From positions 1,070,501 through 1,134,500 of the forward strand of contig NC_056413.1 of the NCBI RefSeq assembly GCF_905147365.1: a DNA stretch of 64,000 bases, read 5' to 3'. The notes below the pieces were generated by a model. That model was given only the letters and a program-made list of their open reading frames with translations. It had not been told where the DNA came from and ran no database searches. Below, one piece after another: positions 1-10,067 of this stretch. The first letter of the stretch is position 1, and the number at the start of each line of letters is the position of its first letter. Source of the stretch: Aricia agestis (taxonomy: Eukaryota; Arthropoda; Insecta; Lepidoptera; Lycaenidae). The position numbers and the translations under genes are program-made.

Positions 1-40
1 AGCGAAGCGATGACTTATGTCAAATCGCATACATTTTGTA

Positions 41-78
41 GCGCTAGCGTTAGCGTCAGCGTTAGCGCTTTGCCACTT
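41..78. repeat. Short GCGTTAGC-type palindromic repeat
   Basis: The hexamer family GCGTTA/GCGTCA recurs three or four times and the tract is bounded by GCGCTAGCG and CGTTAGCGCT, so it is both a short tandem repeat and a dyad. Nothing further can be said about its role. Confidence 0.5.
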
Positions 79-143
79 GTCTACAGGCCCAGGCGTCTTT
101 GTGCAACTGGTCTAGAATTGTGGCCAGTTAACACTCAAAAAAT

Positions 144-198
144 GTGCTGGGTTTGACATAACGAAAATTGCCTATGAATTAACTTCTCTGATAGTACC
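144..198 (-). mobile_element. Truncated MITE end, GTACTATCAGAGAAG family
   Basis: The stretch ends in CTTCTCTGATAGTAC, the reverse complement of the terminal inverted repeat of the fuller copies at 3313-3476 and 25533-25676. It also shares the GCTGGGTTTGAC stretch with the 3313 copy. Only one terminus is present, so it is a fragment. Confidence 0.5.
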
Positions 199-555
199 TA
201 AAAATACAACAGATAAAAGTACTACTGATGTCTATTTAGATGGTGGAATTACGTTGTAAAGTCCGTCAATGCATATACTCCCTTTACGTCCAACTCCATT
301 TATAGGCACGAACCAGTGTTCAATTAATTTAATTAAAAGTAGAACGGTTCAGCGTAATTATATACCTAAATGTCTAAATAGCCGCACCTGATTGTAAGTT
401 ACCAGCCCGAATTATAAGGGTCGTATGACGGTAGTTATAAAGGATTTGACAATTGTGGACCACTCGAAAATGTGCACACTAAAAGCAGCTCTATGCTTAG
501 AACATAAGGTTTATATTGTTGTAGCAATGAAACATTTATTAAGTTTTATTAGATA

Positions 556-912
556 CTAGACCGCAGCTTCGTTACGCAGAAACATCGCGCGGGAACCGTG
601 TGTTTTGCCGCAATAAAACAGTCCAATATCATTTCCCGGGTTTAAGGCCGCGTTTCCACTGACGCGGAGCGGAGCGGAGAGATGCTTAGCGGTGCCGGAA
701 TTGACCAATCATGCTATTCCAGCGGAATGACAGCGAAGCGGAGCGAAGATTTCGAACATGGTGATTGGTCAATTCTCTCTCCTCTCTTCTCCGCTCCGCG
801 GCAGTGGAAACGCGGCCTTACAGTATCCTCATTTAAATTCAGCGGTTTACGCGTAAAGTGGTACAGACAGACAAACAGATATATTCGTATTTGAAATATT
901 AATATGTATGGA
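556..912 (-). mobile_element. Helitron-like element interrupted by a MITE
   Basis: Reading on the minus strand, 912 to 835 matches the 5' part of the window's commonest Helitron-like family (TCCATAC... with a CTGTCTGT run and the AAACCGCTGAA segment). Positions 620 to 556 match its 3' part (GCGCGATGTTTCTG... to TCTAG). The two halves are separated by the inverted-repeat element at 643-821. No coding capacity. Assignment to Helitrons is by the CTAG 3' terminus shared with better copies. Confidence 0.55.
643..821. mobile_element. MITE with AAGGCCGCGTTTCCACTG terminal inverted repeats
   Basis: Left end AAGGCCGCGTTTCCACTGAC and right end CAGTGGAAACGCGGCCTT are inverted repeats of about 30 bp, both continuing into GCGGAGCGGAG. 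The flanks suggest a TTA/TAA-type target duplication, which would fit PIF/Harbinger; that superfamily call is an inference. The element splits a Helitron-like copy, so it is the younger insertion. Open reading frames of about 70 codons on both strands here are by-products of the GC-rich termini. Confidence 0.7.
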
Positions 913-994
913 TAGTAAATTCGCACTGCGTTATCCCCTTTTATTTTATGGCCAAGACAATATAGGTAAGTGGCAGTAAAATAAAGCTTTACTT

Positions 995-1149
995 GCCATA
1001 ATCCATACTATTACCTCTTCACGCCCAAACCGCTGAACCGATTATGCAGAAATTTGGTATGGAGACACTTTGTGTCCCGGAAAAGGACAAATGATGCTTT
1101 TTATTCTATACAAATGTACCCCGCGATAAACGAATTTTGGCGGCACGGT
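995..1149 (+). mobile_element. Helitron-like fragment, TTACCTCTTCACGCC family
   Basis: Contains the family segments ATCCATACTA, TTACCTCTTCACGCCCAAAC, TTTGGTATGGAGA, CCCGGAAAAGGACA and GCGATAAACGAATTTTGGCG in the usual order. It breaks off exactly where the large foldback at 1150 begins. The CTGTCTGT tract near the 5' end is missing. Confidence 0.55.
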
Positions 1150-1943
1150 GTAAGTTAAGTTATGTGACAAAAATCTATTTCATTATACGATCATACAAGT
1201 GACAGTCAATTCCGTCAATCATGAATTATGTTTGACTGATGGTGACTGATGGACTGATGAATGGTATTAGACGGTCACTCAGTTCTCTTTTATGTCAGAC
1301 AGTTTTATGTCAGTCAAAGCCAAAATTTTCCAAGGTTTCTAATTTTCTTCCTATTTTGTCAGATGTGACAACACTGACTCAAAATACGTGACTGATGTTT
1401 GCATGAAGCAAAAATCAAGATTTCCAGATTTTCGTCAATCAACTTCATGCGACCATCAGTCACTGCATAACACGACAGGTTATGCATCAGTCACAGTCAT
1501 GACTGTGGTAAAACTGACAGCAAAACCTACCGTGTAATGTTTGCCTAATAGTAGAATGGCTTTAGCTTTGTGTTAGGATTATTTTGATGTCACTGATTTG
1601 GCAATTCCGCGAGGAAAAACCACATTAAACTTCAATCTCTCGGCCGGAAATTATCGTCTCCAGCTCACGTCAATTTTTGGATAAGCGTGTGGATTAAATA
1701 TAACAAAATCTTAGAATCTTCTTTTTGCAAGGTCATAAAAACTCATGCTTTAGGAAAAATGAATATTTACTCTTACTAAATATTTTTTACTGACATAAAA
1801 CTGAAGAGAACTGAGTGACCGTCTAATACCATTCATCAGTCCATCAGTCACCATCAGTCAAACATAATTCATGATTGACGGAATTGTCTGTCACTTGTAT
1901 GATCGTATAATGAAATAGATTTTTGTCACATAACTTAACTTAC
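1150..1943. mobile_element. Large foldback element with ~160 bp arms
   Basis: Left arm 1150-1318 (GTAAGTTAAGTTATGTGAC...) and right arm 1786-1943 (...GTCACATAACTTAACTTAC) are near-perfect inverted repeats. The ~470 bp between them is unrelated except for a smaller nested inverted pair around 1391-1462. The interior is rich in CAGTCA/TGACTG. No protein is encoded. A clear target-site duplication was not seen. Confidence 0.75.
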
Positions 1944-1948
1944 AGATA

Positions 1949-1979
1949 TGACTAGAAGTCGCCTGCAACTCCGTTGCGC
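1949..1979 (-). mobile_element. Helitron-like 3' terminal fragment
   Basis: ACTAGAAGTCGCCTGCAACT followed by CCGTTGCGC is the reverse complement of the 3' terminus (CGCAAC-GGA-GTTGCG hairpin, then CTAGT) seen in other copies of the common Helitron-like family. Confidence 0.4.
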
Positions 1980-3310
1980 TACATATTATTTAAATATATG
2001 TATGATATTATTCAGTATACAAAAAGGTAATTAATGCCATCACAAGGCATCACATATTAAGTTTAAGTTCTAACATAGATAGTAGCTAGAAAGAGTACAA
2101 AACATGCGTTGTTGCGAAGTATAATAAAAGTAGATATTGTTATAAATAAGTAATAGTTAATACTATGTGTGGTTAATTAGTATCGTATTTAAAACGTATC
2201 CATTTATGGTATATAATAATATTATTATGTTATACATTGGAGGAAATTTGATACAAGAGATATTGTTAATACTGTAGTAAATTTTGGTGACCCTATTATT
2301 ATTCCGCATTTGGTTATGCCTCAATTTGAGACCGTATACGTTATTTATTAAATTATTGCCAGAACAAAGATATATTTCGTTAAATTTGTATAGCAATTTA
2401 TCATTTTGCCTTATTGTATGCGGATCAAAATATGCAGGTATATTTAAACCCATTTTCCGCTCACCAGTACTCACCATCACGGTGTAGGTACAGTTACTAA
2501 TAGTTTCACACACAGTCCTCATTTCACTGCACACACACAACACAAACACATGTATTCCAATTCGATATATTTTCGTAAATCGAAGGCGCGGTCCCACGAC
2601 GGCCTTGCTCCGTTCACTGATAGCGTTTGAAGGGAGGCCTCTTCTGCGCATGTCAGGGCAGTTCCGGAGCCCGAAGGCGCCCGGAAATTCCCGAGGATTC
2701 CCGAAAGCAGCCTAGTTAACGGTTCCGCGGAACGTCGTATAATAAATCGGAGTTAATTCTGTTATTGTGACGGAGTCAAGTGTTTTCCTTGTTTTATCCC
2801 AATTTCGATAATCTCAGAATCGAGAGCGCAATCACGGCCTGCAAAAGTTTGGAAGATATAGCCTCAATTATAAGTTTGGACTAAAAACATCAAAGTCATT
2901 TTTCAGGATTTTGAATGTACCTTTGAATGCACCTGAAAATATTTTAAGAACTGCTACAAGCTTAAAAGTTTCTGCGTCATATTATTTTTTTGATAATATG
3001 GGGAAACTTTCATCTATATGAGATGAAACTCAATCGAATTTAATATTAATTTAATTCTTTCTACTGACAATGTAATGAAGAAATTAAAAGTTCCTTAAAG
3101 CTATAAAATATACCGACAAAAGTTTAAAAATCTATGACTCCGCCTTATTGTAACACTTATAGTAGTCGGAATGTATTAAATTAAAAGAATTAGAATATTA
3201 ATTGTATCACTTTATAGACAGTTCCATACAAAGTTATGACATTATCATGACAATGTCATCGAAGTTCCACAATATTCTTATTAGCACAGTAGACAGAACT
3301 AAGTTATTAA
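1980..3310. other. Unassigned stretch with a GC-rich island near 2580-2790
   Basis: Mostly AT-rich unique-looking sequence. Positions 2580-2790 are much more GC-rich, with direct CCCGAGG/CCCGAAAG-type repeats followed by AATAAATCGGAG. That pattern could be part of an LTR (TGTCAGG... with a polyadenylation signal) but I found no matching second end. An open frame of 162 codons on the minus strand (2163-2651) has no recognisable domain and is AT-driven, so I do not call a gene. Confidence 0.3.
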
Positions 3311-3312
3311 AA

Positions 3313-3476
3313 TGTACTATCAGAGAAGTTGATTCCTATGCAAATCGGGGACCTAAGTAGTTTGGTCGCGTTACGTCAAACCCAGCTGACAGATCATAAT
3401 TAACATTGAATTGACATATTCGACCAAATAACGTTGGTCTGTCAATTGCATAGGAATCAACTTCCTCGATGGTACA
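3313..3476. mobile_element. MITE, GTACTATCAGAGAAG family, full copy
   Basis: Terminal inverted repeats of 30 bp: left 3313-3342 and right 3447-3476, matching at about 27 of 30 positions. The family recurs at 25533-25676 and as a fragment at 144-198. No coding capacity. Confidence 0.75.
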
Positions 3477-3606
3477 ATAAAGTATAGTAAACATTATCAA
3501 TTAACATTATAAAAATAGCTTTAACTAAATTTTCTGTCATTTTTAAGCGAGACAAAATTACTGTGTCAACAAGGATTTTGTTTGTGGCAATATAAGATCG
3601 GCTGAA

Positions 3607-3849
3607 ATGAAAGCCGGTGCCGGCTTCACGGCACAATCGCCAGTGTTGACCGACGAAATTGGCCGATACATTTTATTTGTCCGAGGTAGAGTCACCAAGG
3701 TTGCGGTAGAATGTGGGACATACCAGGAAATGAAAAATATTTTTAAATGGACAGTTACAGAACTAAATATTAAAAATAATTTGATAAGGTTCAAAATAGA
3801 TACACCATGCTTATGGCAAAAATTGAACATTACAGAAATTATACAATAA
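3607..3849 (+). other. Unrecognised open frame of 80 codons
   Basis: The frame starts at an ATG and its first ~50 codons have a fairly protein-like composition (GFTAQSPVLTDEIGRY..., FVRGRVTKVAVECGTY). The opposite strand is also open across the same bases (3558-3989, 143 codons), so the openness may be a base-composition effect. I recognise no domain. It could be a decayed exon of a transposon or a host exon; no splice evidence is clear. Confidence 0.2.
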
Positions 3850-4455
3850 CTTTTTTTTTTATTATTTTCGTAAGGTCTTAGAATCATCAGGGTTGTGGCA
3901 AAATATCTGGAAGTAAACAATATTAATAAATAACATACTTTCTTATTACAAAATAAAGTCATAAGAAGCAGAGAATACTGAAAATTCATTGACTATCTTT
4001 TGGACATAGTATAATTTGTAAAAAGTAAATTGCTATTGAAACTTTGATAGACAAAAAAATACCATTCCAAAGTTAAGATTTTAGTAAATTAATAATTATG
4101 TGTAAGTACTTAAGATATAAAAACAAGTTTGTCTACTGAGTTATAACGTTATAAAAATCTGTTAAAATGTTGACTCAATGACATAACTAAGCTGCTTAAC
4201 TAAAACTTAACTTAACTAGGCACTTAACTAAAAGTGCCTTAATATTCTGTTTAATTATTTTAATTATTGAACTTAATTAAACCAGAGTGAGTAGGTACTA
4301 GAAGGCCGACCATGCTTTAGCCGTCTCCAAAAATCTGGATGTGTATGTGTGTATAAGCTAAGTTAGCCCGCGGCGACGCTAGAACAAGAGATTTCCATAA
4401 AAGTCTCCCCTTTAAAAAAAGTCATCAAAAAGAGAAGATATTTTATGTTGCATAT
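3850..4455. other. AT-rich sequence with no recognised feature
   Basis: Low-complexity AT-rich sequence with a poly-T run near 3850 and short direct repeats of TTAACTAAAACTTAACT around 4195-4230. Nothing gene-like is visible. Confidence 0.3.
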
Positions 4456-4762
4456 TTTTTTTATCAAAATTAGGGGGCAAACGAGCAAACGGGTCACCTG
4501 ATGGAAAGCAACTTCCGTCGCCCATGGACACTGCAACATCAGAAGAGCTGCAGGTGCGTTGCCGGCCTTTTAAGAGGGAATAGGGTAAGCAAGGGAATTG
4601 GGAAGGGTAGGGAAGAGAATAGGGTAAGGGGATTGGACCTCTGGTATACTCACTCACTCGGCGAAACACAGCGCAAGCGCTGTTTCACGCCGGTTTTCTC
4701 TGAGCCCATGGTATTTCTCCGGTCAAGCCGGCCCATTCGTGCCGAAGCACGGCTCTACCATG
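4456..4762 (-). mobile_element. Abundant poly-A retroposon (SINE-like), copy 1
   Basis: Reverse orientation. Left end has the A-tail complement (TTTTTTTT...), then GGGGGCAAACGAGCAAACGG, GTCACCTGATGGAAAGCAAC, a GGGAATAGGGTAAG minisatellite, ACTCACTCACTCGGCG, the GCGCAAGCGC palindrome and the 5' end GGCCCATTCGTGCCGAAGCA. Short open frames inside all copies (GDGSCFPSGDPFARLPP-type peptides) are by-products, not genes. Confidence 0.85.
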
Positions 4763-5387
4763 TTTACTCTCAAATCTTTCGTCTATTTCTTCAGTTTTCT
4801 CTTTCAAATTATAAAAATGTCCTCTCAAAATCTTGAAGCATCTTCACCCTAAAAAATAAAAGGCTGGCTGGATCGCGATGGCATAACACGAAAGTGTGTG
4901 TCGGCTTAGAGCTATAGCATAACATTCCTGTTTTATTGTGTACCAGAATTTATTCACGAGGCCTGTGTTTAAAAAAAAGTAAAAAAGCGGTAGAAGTGAA
5001 AGCGAAAAAAAATCATAAAGAGAGTGTGATAATATAACATTTCTTAGCCATCACGAAAAGAAGTTTCACTTTTTTTATTTAGAAACTCAATAAAATAAAG
5101 AGTTTACGGGTATAAAATATGGTAGCCTCAATAATATTCTATCTGACTCAAATGCAAATCCTCAAAATTCGTTGTTCCTATATTTTTAATCGAAATAACA
5201 TTTATATTGAAATTGAAACAACGTAGGTCTTATATTGCCACGAACAAGCTATTTCCAAAATACGACAAGCAGGTCTATCAAAATAGCAAGCTCGATAATC
5301 TTAAAGACCCTTACCTACTACCATGAAAATATATTTGTGTTACGAATTGCATGATGCTTTGAGGTGAAAAAGTTTCGAGAGTCTATA

Positions 5388-5695
5388 CGTGGGAGAGTCA
5401 TGCTTCGGCACGAATGGGCCGGCTCGACCGGAGAAATACCGGTAAGTGAAACAGCGCTTGCGCTGTGTTTCGCCGAGTGAGTGAGTTTACCGGAGGCCCA
5501 ATCCCCTACCCTATTCCCCTCCCTACCCTCCACTATTCCCTTCCCTTCCTTACCCTCCCCTATTACCCTATTCCCTCTTAAAAGGCCGGCAACGCACTTG
5601 CAGCTCTTCTGATACTGCGAGTGTCCATGGGCGACGGAAGTTGCTTTCCATCAGGTGACCCGTTTGCTCGTTTGCCCCTTATTTCATTAAAAAAA
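5388..5695 (+). mobile_element. Abundant poly-A retroposon, copy 2
   Basis: Starts CGTGGGAGAGTCATGCTTCG and ends TTGCCCCTTATTTCATTAAA followed by A residues. The central CCCTA/TTCCC minisatellite is present. It faces copy 1, about 0.6 kb away. Confidence 0.85.
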
Positions 5696-5945
5696 TACAT
5701 GAAATTCGAGATATTATGACCTATAATAATGTGCTATCGTCTAATATCGTCAAAAAAACGGTGCAAAAGTTAGCACGCAATTAGCGTACAAAATTATGTT
5801 TCCAAAATATCGTGGTCAGCAGAACGTTAATTAAGTTTTACAATTAAACTAGTTAAATTATTCTATACATATAAAAATACATCGCAGAGAGAAACATGGA
5901 ACAGTAGCGGGACAGTTTAAGCTTTAAATTATATCCATACTTCCA

Positions 5946-6162
5946 TATCCATACTAATATTCTAAATGCGAGTGTGTCTGTCTATCAGTTACCTCTTCAC
6001 GCCAGAACCACTGAAACAATTTAGCTGAAATTTTGTATGTAGATAATTTGAGTCCCGGAAAAGGACATAGGATACTTTTCATCCCGGATAAATGTACGGT
6101 TCCCGCGCGATAAACGAGTTTTGGCGCCATGAAGTTGCGGGAATTGCCTAAACTCTAGTCTA
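5946..6162 (+). mobile_element. Helitron-like element, common CTAGT family
   Basis: Begins TCCATACTAATATTCTAAAT, carries the GTGTGTCTGTCTAT tract, TTACCTCTTCACGCC, TTGAGTCCCGGAAAAGGACA and GCGCGATAAACGAGTTTTGG, and ends AACTCTAGT. The 3' region is slightly rearranged. Non-coding, probably non-autonomous. Confidence 0.65.
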
Positions 6163-6630
6163 TTATAATTAAAGAGCGCAATTATTGCTCGCCCCACCCA
6201 ATATCCCAGTGAGTAATCCTTCTAAGAATTGAGGAAAAACAAATATCGAAAAGACGTTTGGACCACCGCCAGCGCTGGTGCTTATGTCATTTACGTACGG
6301 TCCCAGACCATACACTGTATCATTATTAACCTTATTGCCTTAGCCATAAGGGCGCCAAGTGATAAAAGTGGCCGTACACCGATAATACGCAGTGCTACGC
6401 CAGTCATTCGCTACTTTTATTAAGACAATTCCTATAACTTATGGTGTTATGTATATTTCGTTAAATAGGCTAGTAACGACATGTCGTTGTCTTTTCATGT
6501 GAACGATCTTTGCCATTAACTTTAATTAATATATTATGTATTATATTGGTGTGACTTTTAGAAATAATTTTTTGGCTCTTAAATTTTTATAGTCTTTGCC
6601 TTTTATCTTTATCTGCCGATGCAGCGAGCC
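6163..6630. other. Unassigned sequence upstream of the satellite
   Basis: AT-rich unique-looking sequence. A 64-codon open frame at 6229-6423 has no recognisable content. Degenerate satellite monomers begin near 6620. Confidence 0.3.
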
Positions 6631-6985
6631 TACGTAGCAGCACGTCTACGGTTTAAGATCGTAGCAAGTCTACGGTGTAGCACAGCTATGGTATAGTGAA
6701 TCTACTTCATAGCACGCCTACGGTGTAGTGATTCTACGTCGTAGCACGCCTACGGTGTAGTGATTCTACGTCGTAGCACGCCTACGGTGTAGTCATTCTA
6801 CGTCGTAGCACGCCTACGGTGTAGTGATTCTACGTCGTAGCACGCCTACGGTGTAGTGATTCTACGTCGTAGCACGCCTACGGTGTCACTACATCGTAGG
6901 CGTGCTACGAATCACTATTCTACGTCGTAGCATAGCTACAGTGTAGCAAGTCTATGTCGTAGCACGCCTACGGTGTCACTACACC

Positions 6986-7024
<39 letters not shown>

Positions 7025-7382
7025 TTATAATAATATAATATAATACACATATAATACACAATGATTCTACGACGTAGCACAGCTACAGTGTAGCAAGTCT
7101 ACGTCGTAGCACGCCTACGGTGTAGTGATTCTACGTCGTAGCACGCCTACGGTGTAGTGATTCTACGTCGTAGCACGCCTACGGTGTAGTCATTCTACGT
7201 CGTAGCACGCCTACGGTGTAGTGATTCTACGTCGTAGCACGCCTACGGTGTAGTGATTCTACGTCGTAGCACGCCTACGGTGTCACTACATCGTAGGCGT
7301 GCTACGAATCACTATTCTACGTCGTAGCATAGCTACAGTGTAGCAAGTCTATGTCGTAGCACGCCTACGGTGTCACTACACC

Positions 7383-7418
<36 letters not shown>

Positions 7419-7615
7419 TTATAATAATATAATATAATACACAATGATTCTACGACGTAGCACAGCTACAGTGTAGCAAGTCTACGTCGTAGCACGCCTA
7501 CGGTGTAGTGATTCTACGTCGTAGCACGCTTACGGTGTCACTACATCGTAGGCGTGCTACGAATCACTATTCTACGTCGTAGCACAGCTACAGTGTAGCA
7601 TGTCTACGTCGTAGC
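6620..7615 (+). repeat. 32-bp tandem satellite, first block (GTGTAGTGATT variant)
   Basis: Monomers of 32 bp carrying CTACGTCGTAG then CACGCCTACGG then TGTAGTGATT. Edge monomers near 6620-6720 are degenerate. The block contains inverted monomer pieces (CATCGTAGGCGTGCTACGAA) near 6895, 7292 and 7547, and a large internal duplication: GGTGTCACT occurs at 6882 and again at 7279, an offset of 397 bp. Two TAA microsatellites sit in the duplicated unit. No open frame of interest. Confidence 0.9.
6987..7055. repeat. (TAA)n microsatellite inside the satellite
   Basis: Pure TAA repeats grading into TATAATATAATA. A shorter second copy in the same context lies near 7384-7440, as expected from the 397-bp segmental duplication. 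Confidence 0.9.
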
Positions 7616-7834
7616 CTACGAATAATAAAAACTAAGGAAAAGTAACTCCGTCAAAAAACATGCTCTACAATACTTGTCAAAAAAGTGTACCTTAGGTACT
7701 CATTTCAATACATTTGCAATATTTAGATGACCTTGAGCGGTACTAGCCTGACGTTACATGACAGATCAAAAGGAACCAAATTTAAAACGGTAATAGTATG
7801 GGAGTTACGGTTCCTAAGTTTTTATTATTCGTAG
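7616..7834. mobile_element. MITE, TACGAATAATAAAAACTAAG family, inserted in satellite
   Basis: Terminal inverted repeats CTACGAATAATAAAAACTAA... and ...TTAGTTTTTATTATTCGTAG, with the satellite on both sides. The ends also share sequence with the copy at 38541-38775 (CCTTAG..., GTCAAAAAA). About 219 bp, no protein. The target resembles the CTACG/CGTAG of the satellite, so the duplication at the insertion cannot be separated from the satellite itself. Confidence 0.75.
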
Positions 7835-7910
7835 GTCGTAGCACAGTTACAGTGTTGCAAGTCTACGTCGTAGCACGCCTGCGGCGTAGTGAGTTTACGT
7901 CGTAGCTTGC
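7835..7910 (+). repeat. 32-bp satellite, two to three monomers between insertions
   Basis: Monomers resume after the MITE with more divergence (GCCTGCGGCGTAGTGAGTTT). They stop at the poly-T tract of the next insertion. Confidence 0.8.
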
Positions 7911-8198
7911 CTTTTTTTTTACGCACCGAAATGCTGTGTCGCATTCGACGCAGGGAATGGGGACTCCCGCTGCGGATATGTGGGGTTCGCCGCGGCGAAG
8001 ATGGTGAGTGCCGCGGCCCTACCCACTAAAATACTGCGTTGTTCCTGTCTCCTACAGCTGGCGGATGCACGGGTCCCGACGAGCATTTCTCCTTTGTTCG
8101 GTCAGCGCAGCGCCTGCTTGGTCTTACGCAGGCCTCTCTTCTTGGTGGGGGTGTTGCCCCCCTAGGCCGAACAGAGGCTCCAAACGGGGGGAAACGCG
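7911..8198 (-). mobile_element. GC-rich retroposon-like insertion in the satellite
   Basis: A GC-rich block, unlike its surroundings, interrupts the satellite. Its left end is a run of T, so on the minus strand it ends in poly-A, as a retroposon would. Open frames up to 88 codons occur on both strands but without recognisable domains. A loosely similar GC-rich stretch with TATGTGGG and ACTCCCC occurs at 35660-35790. It could be the 3' end of a LINE or a SINE; I cannot name it. Confidence 0.45.
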
Positions 8199-9852
8199 TC
8201 GTAGCACGCCTACGGCGCGGTGTAGTGAGTTTACGTCGTAGCACGCCTGCGGTGTAGTGATTGTACGTCGTATCACAGCTACGGTGTAGCAAATCTACGT
8301 CGTAGCAAGCCTACGGTTTAGTTAGTCTACGTCGTAGCACGCCTACGGTTTAGTTAGTCTATGTCGTAGCACGGCTACGGTTTAGTTAGTCTACGTCGTA
8401 GCACGCCTACGGTTTAGTTAGTCTACGTCGTAGCATGCCTACGGTTTAGTTAGTCTACGTCGTAGCACGCCTACGGTTTAGTTAGTCTACGTCGTAGCAC
8501 GCCTACGGTTTAGTTAGTCTACGTCGTAGCACGCCTACGGTTTAGTTAGTCTACGTCGTAGCACGCCTACGGTTTAGTTAGTCTATGTCGTAGCACGGCT
8601 ACGGTTTAGTTAGTCTACGTCGTAGCACGCCTACGGTTTAGTTAGTCTACGTCGTAGCACGCCTACGGTTTAATTAGTCTACGTCGTAGCACGCCTACGG
8701 TTTAGTTAGTCTACGTCGTAGCACGCCTACGGTTTAGTTAGTCTACGTCGTAGCACGCCTGCGGTTTAGTTAGTCTACGTCGTAGCACGCCTACGGTTTA
8801 GTTAGTCTACGTCGTAGCAAGCCTGCGGTTTAGTTAGTCTACGTCGTAGCACGCCTACGGTTTAGTTAGTCTACGTCGTAGCACGCCTACGGTTTATTTA
8901 GTCTACGTCGTAGCACGCCTACGGTTTAGTTAGTCTACGTCGTACCACGCCTACGGTTTAGTTAGTCTACGTCGTAGCACGCCTACGGTTTAGTTAGTCT
9001 ACGTCGTAGCACGCCTACGGTTTAGTTAGTCTACGTCGTAGCACGTCTACGGTTTAGTTAGTCTACGTCGTAGCACGCCTACGGTTTAGTTAGTCTACGT
9101 CGTAGCAAGCCTGCGGTTTAGTTAGTCTACGTCGTAGCACGCCTACGGTTTAGTTAGTCTACGTCGTAGCAAGCCTGCGGTTTAGTTAGTCTACGTCGTA
9201 GCACGCCTACGGTTTAGTTAGTCTACGTCGTAGCAAGCCTGCGGTTTAGTTAGTCTACGTCGTAGCACGCCTACGGTTTAGTTAGTCTACGTCGTAGCAA
9301 GCCTGCGGTTTAGTTAGTCTACGTCGTAGCACGCCTACGGTTTAGTTAGTCTACGTCGTAGCAAGCCTGCGGTTTAGTTAGACTACGTCGTAGCACGCCT
9401 ACGGTTTAGTTAGTCTACGTCGTAGCACGCCTACGGTTTAGTTAGTCTACGTCGTAGCAAGCCTGCGGTTTAGTTAGACTACGTCGTAGCACGCCTACGG
9501 TTTAGTTAGTCTACGTCGTAGCAAGCCTGCGGTTTAGTTAGTCTACGTCGTAGCACGCCTACGGTTTAGTTAGTCTACGTCGTAGCACGCCTACGGTTTA
9601 GTTAGTCTACGTCGTAGCAAGCCTGCGGTTTAGTTAGACTACGTCGTAGCACGCCTACGGTTTAGTTAGTCTACGTCGTAGCACGCCTACGGTTTAGTTA
9701 GTCTACGTCGTAGCAAGCCTGCGGTTTAGTTAGACTACGTCGTAGCACGCCTACGGTTTAGTTAGTCTACGTCGTAGCAAGCCTGCGGTTTAGTTAGTCT
9801 ACGTCGTAGCACGCCTACGGTTTAGTTAGTCTACGTCGTAGAACAGCTATTG
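8199..9852 (+). repeat. 32-bp tandem satellite, second block (GTTTAGTTAGT variant) with higher-order units
   Basis: About fifty contiguous 32-bp monomers, consensus GTCTACGTCGTAGC then ACGCCTACGGTTTAGTTA. Variant monomers with AAGCCTGCGG start at 8819, 9107, 9171, 9235, 9299, 9363, 9459, 9523, 9619, 9715 and 9779. The intervals from 9107 are 64, 64, 64, 64, 96, 64, 96, 96 and 64 bp, so there is a dimer phase and then a 256-bp (eight-monomer) phase. A linked TTAGACT variant marks the units at 9363, 9459, 9619 and 9715. There are no spacers, so this is not CRISPR. Confidence 0.95.
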
Positions 9853-10024
9853 CGTAGCAGTACGCAGAGATGTCAGGGTAGTGCGAAGCTCTTTACATCG
9901 ACGCTAGGCTGTAGACGTGATTCGTGTAACGAAATGAACGGGCATACGATACATTGGTAAAATAAGCTTTTCAAACTAAACTTTACCACATAAGAAAATA
10001 AACATTGAATTGACGGACTTGAAA

Positions 10025-10067
10025 TCTGGGGGCACGGGAGTGCCCCCGCCAAGATGAGCCAAGCGAA
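10025..10067 (+). repeat. 43-bp dispersed module with a GC-rich hairpin
   Basis: Contains GGGGGCACGGGAGTGCCCCC (10028-10047), an 8-bp stem with a 4-nt loop, followed by GCCAAGATGAGCCAAGCGAA. The same 43 bp occurs in reverse orientation at 57972-58014 with one difference. It is probably part of a larger repeat running on from 10068, whose extent I cannot set. Confidence 0.65.

Noticed and set aside
2163..2651. 162-codon minus-strand open frame as a gene
   Set aside because: It spans AT-rich low-complexity sequence and a GC-rich patch with no common domain, and the plus strand is also open. No recognisable motif.
8026..8292. 88-codon arginine-rich minus-strand open frame
   Set aside because: It runs across the edge of the GC-rich insertion into satellite monomers, so it cannot be a real coding unit.
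6620..9852. CRISPR-like regular 32-bp repeats
   Set aside because: Monomers are contiguous with no unique spacers, and the sequence context is eukaryotic. It is a satellite.
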